A stretch of DNA of 64,000 bases. It comes from Novosphingobium sp. (GTDB lineage: Bacteria; Pseudomonadota; Alphaproteobacteria; Sphingomonadales; Sphingomonadaceae). The notes below the pieces were generated by a model. It was not told where the DNA came from and made no database searches. It was given only the letters and a program-made list of their open reading frames with translations. The translations under genes were made by a program, and so were the position numbers. Within the stretch, counting starts at the first letter, position 1. Every line of letters starts with the position of its first letter. The stretch spans positions 1 through 64,000 of the forward strand of contig JAGHZR010000017.1 in the NCBI GenBank assembly GCA_017745295.1. The letters are read 5' to 3'. Shown here in pieces: positions 1-7,924 of the stretch.

Positions 1-64
1 GCCCACGCCCCCACCCTACCACCCAACGGTAGTATCCTGCGGGTGGTAGGGTGGGGGCGTGGGC
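1..64. repeat. Perfect 24-bp inverted repeat, 16-nt loop
   Basis: Arms at 1-24 and 41-64 are exact reverse complements (GCCCACGCCCCCACCC... against ...GGGTGGGGGCGTGGGC) around a 16-nt loop. It lies just outside the terminator of the histidine kinase operon. It may continue to the left of the window. It has no T-tract, so it is more likely a REP-like or other intergenic palindrome than a terminator. Confidence 0.75.
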
Positions 65-77
65 TGGTGCCGCTCTG

Positions 78-101
78 AAAATGCCCTTACGGGCATTTTT
101 T
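78..101. terminator. Intrinsic terminator, probably bidirectional
   Basis: A short stem TGCCC-TTAC-GGGCA is flanked by AAAA on the left and TTTTTT on the right, so it can work in either direction. It lies 12 bp beyond the stop codon of the minus-strand histidine kinase gene and probably ends that operon. Confidence 0.7.
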
Positions 102-112
102 CAAACGGACTC

Positions 113-1519
113 TCAAAAGCGAGACGACGGGATGGTCAGCCTGATCTCGAGGCCGCCGCCCGTCGCTTCGTCCAGCGCGATTGCACCGCTATGGAGCTTG
201 GCGACCGCCTCGACGAGCGCCAGCCCCAGCCCGGAACCGGCAGTCGCGCGGCTGGGGTCGAGCCGCCCGAACCGTTGCAGGGCGGCCTCGCGCTGATCGG
301 CGGCGATGCCCGGACCGTCATCCCGCACGCCCAGCACGACCTGCTCGCCATGCCGCTCGGCAAAGAGCGCGATGGCGCTGCCGCCACCCGCATATTTGAC
401 CGCATTGTCGACCAGATTGCCGAGCGCCTGGCTCATCAGTTCCCGGTGCAGCGATACCGATAGCCCCCAGGGCGCCTCCGCCCGCAGCACGAAACCGGCA
501 TCCTCGGCATAAGGCTCGTAGAGAGCCGCCAGATCGCCGAGGAAGTCCTCCAGCAAAGTCTCCTCGAACCGCTCGCGGCCGATCCCGGCCTCGGCGCGGC
601 CGATCTGGAGCGCCGTCGTGAGAATGCGGGTCAGGGTATCGGCCTCGGTCAGCGCGCGCAGCATCGCCGCCTCGGCCGCGGGGTCGGTCACTTCCGAAGC
701 GGCCTGCTCCAGCGCCGAGCGCAGCCGCGTCACGGGGGAGCGCAAATCGTGCGCCAGCCCCTCGGCCACGACCCGCAGTTCGCCCACCAAGGTCTCTATC
801 CGCGCCAGCATCGCGTTGATTTCACCGGCGAGTTCATCGAAGGGATCGCCGGAACCGTCGAGCGGCACCCGCGCCTCGAAAGCTCCGCTGCCCACCCGAT
901 GCGCCGTCTGCGCCATGTCGTGGACCCGCTGCCCGACCAGTCGCGAGGTCAGCACCGCCACGAGTGTGGCCAGCGGCAGCGCGAGGAACAGCGCCGCCAG
1001 CAAGGCCTGCTCGAAACTGCGCTGGAGCTTGAGATCGCGCCCGATCTCGATCCCCGCCAGCAGGGTCGAGCCGTCGGCAAGGTGAGTCTCCGAAAGCGCC
1101 ATCGTCTGCGGCTGGGTGCTGTCGCTCCGATAGAGCATCGTCTCGAACAGGCTTCCGTCCTCCGGATCGGGCGGCGGCAGGGCCGAAAGGTTGCCGGCGA
1201 TCGCCCGCCCCTCGCGGTCCGCCAGCAGCAGGACCGGCGCGCGGCGGCCTTCGTTGCCAAGGCGGCGCTCGATATTGGCTTTCAGCGCCGTCGTGCCGCC
1301 ATTCTGATAGGTATCCAGCAAGTCGTCGCGCAGTTCCACGACCAGCGCATGCTGCTCGTCCCGCACGCTCTGCTGGCCCGCAACCCAGACGAACGTCAGC
1401 ACGCCCCCGGTCGCGACGAGCTGGAACAGAACGACCGGAACGAACAGGCGGAAGGTGGTCGAGCGCAGGAAAGCCCCGGTGCGCCTGCCCATTCCTGCTT
1501 TTACCAGGCCTGTCTTCAA
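113..1519 (-). CDS. Two-component sensor histidine kinase (OmpR-partner type)
   Basis: Membrane sensor kinase that should phosphorylate the response regulator encoded just upstream. Two membrane segments (about residues 22-48 and 170-192) enclose a periplasmic domain of about 120 residues. These are followed by HAMP, the dimerisation helix with phospho-acceptor H257 in GLAHDLRSP, and an ATPase domain with N-box (LVDNAVKY), G1 (DDGPGIA) and G2 (GSGLGLALV). A TTG start overlapping the regulator's stop codon gives 468 aa; an ATG at 1492 is a reasonable alternative nine codons later. The signal sensed cannot be read from the sequence. Confidence 0.9.
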   Translation of the reverse strand: MKTGLVKAGMGRRTGAFLRSTTFRLFVPVVLFQLVATGGVLTFVWVAGQQSVRDEQHALVVELRDDLLDTYQNGGTTALKANIERRLGNEGRRAPVLLLADREGRAIAGNLSALPPPDPEDGSLFETMLYRSDSTQPQTMALSETHLADGSTLLAGIEIGRDLKLQRSFEQALLAALFLALPLATLVAVLTSRLVGQRVHDMAQTAHRVGSGAFEARVPLDGSGDPFDELAGEINAMLARIETLVGELRVVAEGLAHDLRSPVTRLRSALEQAASEVTDPAAEAAMLRALTEADTLTRILTTALQIGRAEAGIGRERFEETLLEDFLGDLAALYEPYAEDAGFVLRAEAPWGLSVSLHRELMSQALGNLVDNAVKYAGGGSAIALFAERHGEQVVLGVRDDGPGIAADQREAALQRFGRLDPSRATAGSGLGLALVEAVAKLHSGAIALDEATGGGLEIRLTIPSSRF

Positions 1520-2202
1520 GCGGAGAGCCCAAGCCGGTAGCCCGCGCCGCGCACCGTATGCAGCAGCGGCGCCGCCCCGTCCTCGTCGAGCTTACGGCGC
1601 AACCGGCTGACATGGACGTCGATCACATTGGTGCCGGGGTCGAAGTGATAGTCCCACACCGCTTCGAGCAGCATCGTGCGCGTCACCACTTCGTCGATAT
1701 GGCGCAGGAAATATTCGAGCAGGCGGAACTCGCGCGGCTGGAGGTCGATCGCGCGGCTTCCGCGCCGGACCTTGCGGGCGAGCAGGTCCATTTCCAGATC
1801 GCCGCAGAGGAGCCGCGTTTCCACCGCCGCCTGCCCGCCGCTGCGCTTCACCAGCAGGCGCACGCGGGCCAGGAGTTCGGCGAAGGCGAAAGGCTTGGTG
1901 AGGTAATCGTCCGCGCCCGAGGTCAGCCCGGTCACGCGGTCGTCGGTCGATCCCAGCGCGGAAAGCACGATCACCGGCGTCTCGATCCCCCCGGCGCGCA
2001 AGGCTCCGAGCACCGACATGCCGTCCATCTGCGGGATCATGCGGTCGAGCACGATGGCGTCGTAAGTGCCGTCGCTGGCCAGAAACAGCGCATCGCGCCC
2101 GTTCCCCGCGCGATCGACGACGAAACCTTCCTCGCTCATCCCCTTGGCGATGTAGGTGGCCGTGGCGTCGTCATCCTCGACGACCAGCAACTTGTGACCC
2201 AT
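1516..2202 (-). CDS. OmpR-family response regulator
   Basis: DNA-binding response regulator, about 228 aa. The receiver domain has the acidic pocket at residues 9-11 (EDD), phospho-acceptor D53 (IVLDRMIP) and K103 (LTKPF). A C-terminal winged helix of the OmpR/PhoB type follows (LQPREFRLLEYFLRH, then VIDVHVSRLRRKLD). The ATG at 2202 is preferred because MGHKLLVVEDD is the usual N-terminus; an in-frame GTG at 2223 would add seven residues. The stop overlaps the kinase start, so the pair is translationally coupled. A membrane PDZ protein gene lies 27 bp upstream in the same operon. Confidence 0.92.
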   Translation of the reverse strand: MGHKLLVVEDDDATATYIAKGMSEEGFVVDRAGNGRDALFLASDGTYDAIVLDRMIPQMDGMSVLGALRAGGIETPVIVLSALGSTDDRVTGLTSGADDYLTKPFAFAELLARVRLLVKRSGGQAAVETRLLCGDLEMDLLARKVRRGSRAIDLQPREFRLLEYFLRHIDEVVTRTMLLEAVWDYHFDPGTNVIDVHVSRLRRKLDEDGAAPLLHTVRGAGYRLGLSA

Positions 2203-2229
2203 CTCTTCGCCCGGCCCCTTCACGTCGTA

Positions 2230-2676
2230 TTACGGAGCGGTCAGCTCCGGCTCCCGGACGAGGTCGATCGTGCGAACCGCGCCCTGATGCACCACGGTCA
2301 GGTGAATAGGCCTTTGTCCGCGCGCAGACAACTCTTCTGCCAAAGCCTGAAGCGTCGGCGGCTCGCGCCCGTCCGCACGCTCGATCCAGTCGCCCACGAC
2401 AAGCCCCGCCTTCTCGGCATGGCCGCGCGAACGAACGCTGGTGACGACGAGGCCCGGTTGCGGCCCCGGCACGGGATCGGCGGTAAAGTCCAGCACCTGC
2501 CGCCAGTCCTCGCCGGACGGGGTGCCGTGGGGACGCGGCAGGCTCTGCCCGATCAGGTTGAAATGCCGCTGCGCCCAGAGATCGCCCCAGGTCAGCCCCC
2601 CGGTCACCGCCAGCAGCGCGCCGAGCATCGGCAACAGCCCGAGCAGCCGGTTCTTGCGATCGTTCATGTCCGTCAT
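2230..2676 (-). CDS. Membrane-anchored PDZ-domain protein
   Basis: About 148 aa starting MTDMNDRKNR. One N-terminal membrane segment (about residues 10-28) is followed by an exported PDZ-like domain (about 70-140) with the carboxylate-loop region PGLVVTSV and VGDWIERADG. No protease domain is attached. It is the first gene of the operon with the response regulator and kinase. An accessory that binds periplasmic protein C-termini and feeds the sensor, or a regulated target, is inferred only. The upstream frame is open to 2790, but the residues before MTDMND do not look like a signal peptide. Confidence 0.7.
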   Translation of the reverse strand: MTDMNDRKNRLLGLLPMLGALLAVTGGLTWGDLWAQRHFNLIGQSLPRPHGTPSGEDWRQVLDFTADPVPGPQPGLVVTSVRSRGHAEKAGLVVGDWIERADGREPPTLQALAEELSARGQRPIHLTVVHQGAVRTIDLVREPELTAP

Positions 2677-2909
2677 GGTCAAGCCGCTTCTCCCCGGAAA
2701 GGGGACCGGCGGGCACGGGACAGGTCCGAACAGGCAGGAGGGAAGACGGGTGAAACGAACATCGAACAGTACGGTCCTCGGCGCCAGCAAGAAGCTGGCC
2801 GCAAGTTACACCCATGCCTTGCACTATCGCACCGCGCGGCGCCCAAGTCACATTAAGGAAAGTCCATGTTCGCTCCACACGGCGGCAAGGTCGTGCGGCG
2901 CAGAGCGGC

Positions 2910-3674
2910 ATGATGTCCACAATGACTTCTCTCAGGCCGCGGCGCCAAACCGCCATCGTGATCGCGACGATCCTCGTCCTCGTCGCGCTGCTAGGCGGCG
3001 TGTCCGGGTGGCTCGGCGCTTGGAAGGCCAGTCCGTTCGTGGACATGCCCGCGCGGGGGAACATCATCGAACACCGCTACGCCGCCGTGCTGCTGTCCGG
3101 CGACATGGGCCTGCGCTCCGGGCTGGGCGGTGAGCTTGCGACGCGCCTCGCCGATCACGGCATCGCCACGGTCGGCGTCAATTCGCTCAATTACTTCAAG
3201 GTCCGCCGCACGCCCGAGGAAGTCTCGGCGATGCTGGCGGAGGCCATGCGCCGCGCCATGGCGCTGGGTCACACCGACCGCGTGATCGTGTTCGGGCAGT
3301 CGTTCGGTTCGGACATGGTCCATGTCGGGCTGGAGCATCTCCCCGCCGACATGCGCCGCCATGTCGCTCTGGTCGTGCTGACCGTCCCCACCCGCACCGT
3401 ATTCCTGCGCGTCTCGCCGCTCGAATGGCTGGACGAGACCCGGCCCGACGCGCCCGCCCTTCCCAGCGCGAGCAAGCTGGACTGGCTTCCCGTCGTCTGC
3501 ATCCATGGACGCGAGGAGCCGGAAAGCCTCTGCCCGCTGCTCCACCTGCCCCGCCTGACGCAGATCGTCCTGCCCGGCGATCATTATCTGAACAAGGATG
3601 TCGACCGCCTGTTCGGAGCCGTCCGCAGCGCCATCGCCGCCCACACCTTTGCTGGTCCGGAGACCGCCCGATGA
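2910..3674 (+). CDS. VirJ/AcvB-family alpha/beta hydrolase
   Basis: About 254 aa with an N-terminal membrane anchor (about residues 13-37) and a periplasmic alpha/beta-hydrolase domain. The nucleophile elbow is GQSFGSD (S131) and a late GDHYLNKD supplies the likely catalytic His. The domain matches the VirJ/AcvB family. AcvB of Agrobacterium hydrolyses lysyl-phosphatidylglycerol and is encoded with the MprF homologue LpiA. Here the stop overlaps the start of a DUF2147 gene (ATGA), and mprF follows with the same overlap, so the substrate is probably an aminoacyl-phospholipid. The start is one of two adjacent ATGs; no strong ribosome-binding site is visible. Confidence 0.8.
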   Translation: MMSTMTSLRPRRQTAIVIATILVLVALLGGVSGWLGAWKASPFVDMPARGNIIEHRYAAVLLSGDMGLRSGLGGELATRLADHGIATVGVNSLNYFKVRRTPEEVSAMLAEAMRRAMALGHTDRVIVFGQSFGSDMVHVGLEHLPADMRRHVALVVLTVPTRTVFLRVSPLEWLDETRPDAPALPSASKLDWLPVVCIHGREEPESLCPLLHLPRLTQIVLPGDHYLNKDVDRLFGAVRSAIAAHTFAGPETAR

Positions 3675-4111
3675 AACCTTTCCGCCGCGCCTTTCGCCGC
3701 GCCCGCCTCTGCGCCATTCTTCCGATCGTTCTCGGCGCCCTGACCGCCGCCGTCCCCGCGCGGGCCGCCAATGCAGCGGATCCCTTCGGCCATTGGCTCA
3801 ATCCGCACGGTGACGTGGAAGTGGCAGTCGCGCCCTGCGGCGCCATGCTCTGCGGCACCGTGACCTGGGTCGGCGGCCAGGCCGTGGCGGACGCCGCCGA
3901 TGCCGGGGTCGGCCATCTCGTCGGCACCCAGCTGCTACGGGATTACCACCGCGAAGGCGACGGCGGCTGGCAGGGCCAGGTCTTCGTCCCCGACATGGGC
4001 GAGACCTTCTTCTCGCGCATCCACCAGCTCGATCCCGGCCATCTCAAGATCAGCGGCTGCATTCTGCATGGGGTCATCTGCAAATCGCAGACCTGGACCC
4101 GGCGCCCATGA
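3671..4111 (+). CDS. DUF2147 exported protein
   Basis: 146 aa with a signal peptide ending near AVPARA. The mature part begins ADPFGHWLNPHGDVEVAV and carries the beta-rich pattern of DUF2147, including the paired cysteines CGAMLCG and the closing SGCILHGVICKSQTW. The function of the family is unknown. ATGA overlaps with both the VirJ-like gene before it and mprF after it show strict co-translation, which implies a role in aminoacyl-phospholipid metabolism or its envelope consequences. Confidence 0.8.
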   Translation: MKPFRRAFRRARLCAILPIVLGALTAAVPARAANAADPFGHWLNPHGDVEVAVAPCGAMLCGTVTWVGGQAVADAADAGVGHLVGTQLLRDYHREGDGGWQGQVFVPDMGETFFSRIHQLDPGHLKISGCILHGVICKSQTWTRRP

Positions 4112-6708
4112 ACACGACCGTCCCGCAGGCGCTGTCCAGACGCCTTGTCCACCTGAAACCGCTGGCCCGCAGGCTGGCGGTTCCGGCGCAGCTGGCGGTC
4201 GCAGCGCTGGTCCTGACGCTCGCGGCGCTCTGCCTGCACCGGCTGGCGGAGTCGCTGAACATCCATGCCCTGATGCGCACCGCGCGCGCGATCCCCGGCT
4301 GGCGCCTTGCCGTCGCGCTCGGCCTGACGACGGCAAGCTATCTGCTGCTGACGATCTACGACGTCATGGCCCTGCGAACGATCGAACGGCCGCAACCCTA
4401 CCGCACCGCCGCGCTCGCCTCGTTCACCAGCTACACGCTCAGCCACAACCTCGGCTTCGGGATCCTGACCGGCGCCGCCGCGCGCCTGCGCATCTACGGT
4501 GCCAAGGGCCTCACCACCGGCGAAGTGGCGCGCGTCACCGCCATTGCCGGGATCACTTTCTGGACCGGTGTCTTCGCCTCGGTGGCGCTGGCGCTGCTGG
4601 TCCATCATCGCCCGCTGGTCGTGGCGCAGCACGTTCTTTCCCTCGGCGTCCAGCACACGGCAGGCGCCGTGCTGCTGGCGCTGCTGGCGGCGGGAACGCT
4701 GCTGGCCAAGCGCTGGCACCTGCCCGGACCGCAGGCGATCGCCCGCATGACGCTGGTGGCGCTGGCCGATATCGCGGCGGCCTGCGGCACGCTCTACGTG
4801 CTGCTGCCCCATGCCGGGATCGCGCTCTATCCGCCGCTGCTGCTCGCCTATGTGCTGGCCATCGTCGTCGCGCTGGTGAGCCACGTTCCCGGCGGCCTAG
4901 GCGTGTTCGAGGCGACCGTCGTCGCGCTCTGCCCGCAGATCCCGGCGGGAGAACTCGTCGCCGCCCTGCTCGTCTATCGCATCGTCTATTACCTCCTGCC
5001 GCTGGCGGTCGCGCTCGTACTGCTGCTGCGCCACGAACACGCCCGCTGGCAGCGCCCCGCCGTGCTCGCGCTGAAGGCGGGCGAGACCATGCTGGTCAGC
5101 CTCGCCCCCCGCGCCATCGCCCTGCTGGTCTTCCTCGGCGGCGCGATACTGCTGCTCTCGGGCGCCACCCCCGCCCTGCCGGAGCGCATGGCCGACATTC
5201 GGGGCATCGTGCCGCTGCCTTTCGTCGAAGCCTCGCAGATCGCCGCCAGCCTTGTCGGAACCTTGCTGCTGCTGCTTGCCCCGGCGCTTTACCGCCGCCT
5301 CGATGCCGCCTTCCTGCTGACCCGCGCGCTGCTGCTGGCGGGCGCCGCCTTCTCGCTGGCCAAGGGCCTGGACTGGGAGGAGGCGCTGACCCTGCTAGCC
5401 GTCGCAGGCGTGTTGCAGATCGCGCGCAAGGGCTTCTGGCGCCGCACCGCGCTCACCGCCGACGTGATGAGCGGGAACTGGGTGCTGGCCATGGTCGCGA
5501 CGATCGCGCTGGTCACGGTGATCGGCTATTTCGCCCAGACTTTCCCCGCCTATCGCGGCAGTCTCTGGTGGAAATTCGCCTGGTCGGGGGATGCCTCGCG
5601 CTACTTGCGCACGAGCTTCGCCGTCGCAGTGGTGATGAGCGCCTCGATCCTGCTCGCTTTCCTGCGCCCCTCTCGCCGCGCGGTGCTGCCCGACGAAGAT
5701 TCGCTCGATGTCGAGGCGACGCTTCGCCATGCCACCCGCTCGGAATCGATGCTGGCGCTCACCGGCGACAAGCGGTTCCTTGCCGGTCCCGAGGGACGAT
5801 CCATGCTGATGTACCAGATCCAGGGCCATTCCTGGATCGTCATGGGCGACCCGGTAGGCGATCCCGCCGACTGGCCCGAGCTGCTCTGGCACTTGCGCGA
5901 GCGGGCCGATGCCAACCAGGGCCGCGTCCTGCTCTATCAGGTCACGCCCGAAGTCCTGCCCATCGCCATCGACATGGGCCTGCAACTGATGAAGTATGGC
6001 GAGGAAGCGCGGGTCGATCTCTCCCGCTTCGGCCTCGAAGGCCCGCCCGCCCGCCCCTTGCGCCACGCCATGCGCCGAGCCGAGCGCGAAGGCGCCGAAT
6101 TTGCCATCGTCCCTGCCGCCCGCGTGCCGTCGCTCATGGGTGAACTGCACGCCGTCTCCGACGAGTGGCTGCGCGCCAAGGGCCAGCGCGAGAAGGCCTT
6201 CAGCGTCGGCCGCTTCGACGAAGCCTATATCGCGCGCTGCGATATCGCCGTGGTTCGCTGCGAGGGCCGGATCGTCGCCTTTGCCAATCTCTGGAAGACG
6301 GCGGGGCGGGAGGAACTCTCGGTGGACCTGATGCGCCACCGCGCCGACGTGCCCTATGGCTGCATGGACTTCCTGTTCACCCGGCTGATGCTCTGGGGCC
6401 GGCAGGAGGGCTATGCCTGGTTCAACCTCGGCCTTGCGCCGCTCTCCGGCATCGAGGCCCGCCGCCTCGCCCCGACCTGGGCGCGGGCGGCAGGGATGCT
6501 GTTCCGCCACGGCGAAGCCTTCTACGGCTTCGAAGGCCTGCGCAACTACAAGGAGAAGTTCGCGCCGGTTTGGGAGCCGCGCTACATCGCCTGCAACGGC
6601 GGCATGGCGACCGGCCGTGCCTTGCTCGACCTGCAAGCGCTGATCTCCGACGGCAAGGGCAGCGCGGCCCGGCAGCAGGCCGGGCAACGACGACGCGAGC
6701 CGCACTGA
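4108..6708 (+). CDS. mprF: Bifunctional aminoacyl-phosphatidylglycerol synthase/flippase
   Basis: 866 aa. The N-terminal ~500 residues form a polytopic membrane flippase domain (UPF0104 type, with VSHVPGGLGVFEATV near residue 255). From about residue 530 to 850 there is a soluble DUF2156 synthase domain (GHSWIVMGDPVGDP, DFLFTRLMLWGRQEGYAWFNLG, NYKEKFAPVWEPRY). MprF transfers an amino acid from aminoacyl-tRNA to phosphatidylglycerol and moves the product outward, lowering surface charge and raising resistance to cationic peptides. The amino acid cannot be read from sequence. It is the last gene of the VirJ-like/DUF2147 operon. Confidence 0.92.
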   Translation: MNTTVPQALSRRLVHLKPLARRLAVPAQLAVAALVLTLAALCLHRLAESLNIHALMRTARAIPGWRLAVALGLTTASYLLLTIYDVMALRTIERPQPYRTAALASFTSYTLSHNLGFGILTGAAARLRIYGAKGLTTGEVARVTAIAGITFWTGVFASVALALLVHHRPLVVAQHVLSLGVQHTAGAVLLALLAAGTLLAKRWHLPGPQAIARMTLVALADIAAACGTLYVLLPHAGIALYPPLLLAYVLAIVVALVSHVPGGLGVFEATVVALCPQIPAGELVAALLVYRIVYYLLPLAVALVLLLRHEHARWQRPAVLALKAGETMLVSLAPRAIALLVFLGGAILLLSGATPALPERMADIRGIVPLPFVEASQIAASLVGTLLLLLAPALYRRLDAAFLLTRALLLAGAAFSLAKGLDWEEALTLLAVAGVLQIARKGFWRRTALTADVMSGNWVLAMVATIALVTVIGYFAQTFPAYRGSLWWKFAWSGDASRYLRTSFAVAVVMSASILLAFLRPSRRAVLPDEDSLDVEATLRHATRSESMLALTGDKRFLAGPEGRSMLMYQIQGHSWIVMGDPVGDPADWPELLWHLRERADANQGRVLLYQVTPEVLPIAIDMGLQLMKYGEEARVDLSRFGLEGPPARPLRHAMRRAEREGAEFAIVPAARVPSLMGELHAVSDEWLRAKGQREKAFSVGRFDEAYIARCDIAVVRCEGRIVAFANLWKTAGREELSVDLMRHRADVPYGCMDFLFTRLMLWGRQEGYAWFNLGLAPLSGIEARRLAPTWARAAGMLFRHGEAFYGFEGLRNYKEKFAPVWEPRYIACNGGMATGRALLDLQALISDGKGSAARQQAGQRRREPH

Positions 6709-6761
6709 AAAGCTTCCTGTCCCGAAATCCCACCTCCAACACCCGCTGCGGCACACCCAAC

Positions 6762-6845
6762 CTTCGTCATTGCGAGCGTAGCGAATCACTCCAGAGCGTC
6801 GTGGGCCGGACTCTGGAGTGCTTCGCTACGCTCGCAATGACGAAA
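6762..6845. repeat. REP-like palindrome, 35-bp arms
   Basis: Arms 6762-6796 and 6811-6845 are reverse complements with one internal mismatch plus a 14-nt loop. The core reads CGTCATTGCGAGCGTAGCGA. It lies between mprF and corA. Elements with this TCATTGCGAGCG core are frequent intergenic repeats in sphingomonads (general knowledge). In RNA the arms would form a long stem that could shorten read-through from mprF. Confidence 0.85.
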
Positions 6846-6939
6846 GGAGTGGGAGAATGTGGAACGGTGCATCTGTCCACGCTTCCCGCTCGGCGCTATC
6901 GTCCTCACCGAAACCCGAAAGTCCGGAAAAAACACGCCG

Positions 6940-7920
6940 ATGACCGTCATTGCCGCCCGCCTCTATCGCCAGGGCCACCCCGCCGAGCCGGTTTCGCTCG
7001 ATAGCTGCCCGCCGATCCCGGACCACGCCAAGGGAGAAGCCGAGGACTTCGTCTGGATCGGCCTCCACGAGCCGACCGAGGCGGAACTGCGTGCCGTGCA
7101 GAAGACCTACGGCCTCCACCCGCTGGCTGTCGAGGATGCGCTGAAGGCGCACCAGCTGCCCAAAGTCGATATCTACGGCGACCAGCTTTTCGTGGTCGCC
7201 CGCACGGCTCACCTAGAAGGCGACGAGATCGTCTACGGCGAAACATCGGTCTTCGTCGGCAAGCACCATGTCATCTCGGTCCGCCACGGATCGGCCCGTG
7301 CGCATACCGAACTGCGCGCCCAGTTGGAGGCGGCGCCGACGTTACTCTCCAACGGCGTCGATTATGTGCTCCATGCCATTCTCGATTTCATCGTCGACGG
7401 CTATCTGCCGATCGTCGAGACCATCGAGGAAAACGTGCTGGAAATCGAGAAACGCGCCCTCGATGCCTTCCTCGACCGTGATGACGTGATGCGCCTTTTC
7501 GGCCTGCGCCGCGAACTGATCCGCTTCCAGCGCGTGCTCGGCCCCATGGCGGAAGTGAGCAGCAAGCTCGTCCACCTCGATGTGCCTTATCTCGATGCGG
7601 CGGTGCGGCCCTATTTCAAGGACGTCTACGACCATGTCCGCCGCGTCGAATCCATGGTCGCCAACTTGCGCGAGGTGCTGACCACGGTGTTCGAGGTCAG
7701 CCACCTGCTGGAATCGCAAAGGCAGGGCACGATCACCCGGCAACTGGCGGCCTGGGCGGCAATCCTCGCCGTCCCGACCGCCATTGCGGGGATCTACGGC
7801 ATGAACTTCGAGAACATGCCCGAACTGCACATGCGCTACGGCTATTTTGCCGTTCTCGGCGTGATCGCCGTGCTCTGCTCCACGCTCTATGCCTGGTTCC
7901 GGCATACGAGGTGGCTCTGA
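6940..7920 (+). CDS. corA: CorA-type magnesium/cobalt transporter
   Basis: 326 aa from the ATG at 6940 (MTVIAARLY). A large cytoplasmic domain is followed by two C-terminal membrane helices. The signature selectivity loop GMN at residues 287-289 (YGMNFENMPEL) marks the CorA/MIT family of pentameric divalent-cation channels. The gene stands alone after the REP element and converges on the OprB gene with only 4 bp between the stop codons. Confidence 0.93.
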   Translation: MTVIAARLYRQGHPAEPVSLDSCPPIPDHAKGEAEDFVWIGLHEPTEAELRAVQKTYGLHPLAVEDALKAHQLPKVDIYGDQLFVVARTAHLEGDEIVYGETSVFVGKHHVISVRHGSARAHTELRAQLEAAPTLLSNGVDYVLHAILDFIVDGYLPIVETIEENVLEIEKRALDAFLDRDDVMRLFGLRRELIRFQRVLGPMAEVSSKLVHLDVPYLDAAVRPYFKDVYDHVRRVESMVANLREVLTTVFEVSHLLESQRQGTITRQLAAWAAILAVPTAIAGIYGMNFENMPELHMRYGYFAVLGVIAVLCSTLYAWFRHTRWL

Positions 7921-7924
7921 CCCG

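Noticed and set aside
3900..6143. 747-codon open frame on the plus strand, overlapping mprF in another phase
   Set aside because: Arg/Pro/Ala-rich shadow of mprF; the mprF frame has clear membrane helices and the DUF2156 domain.
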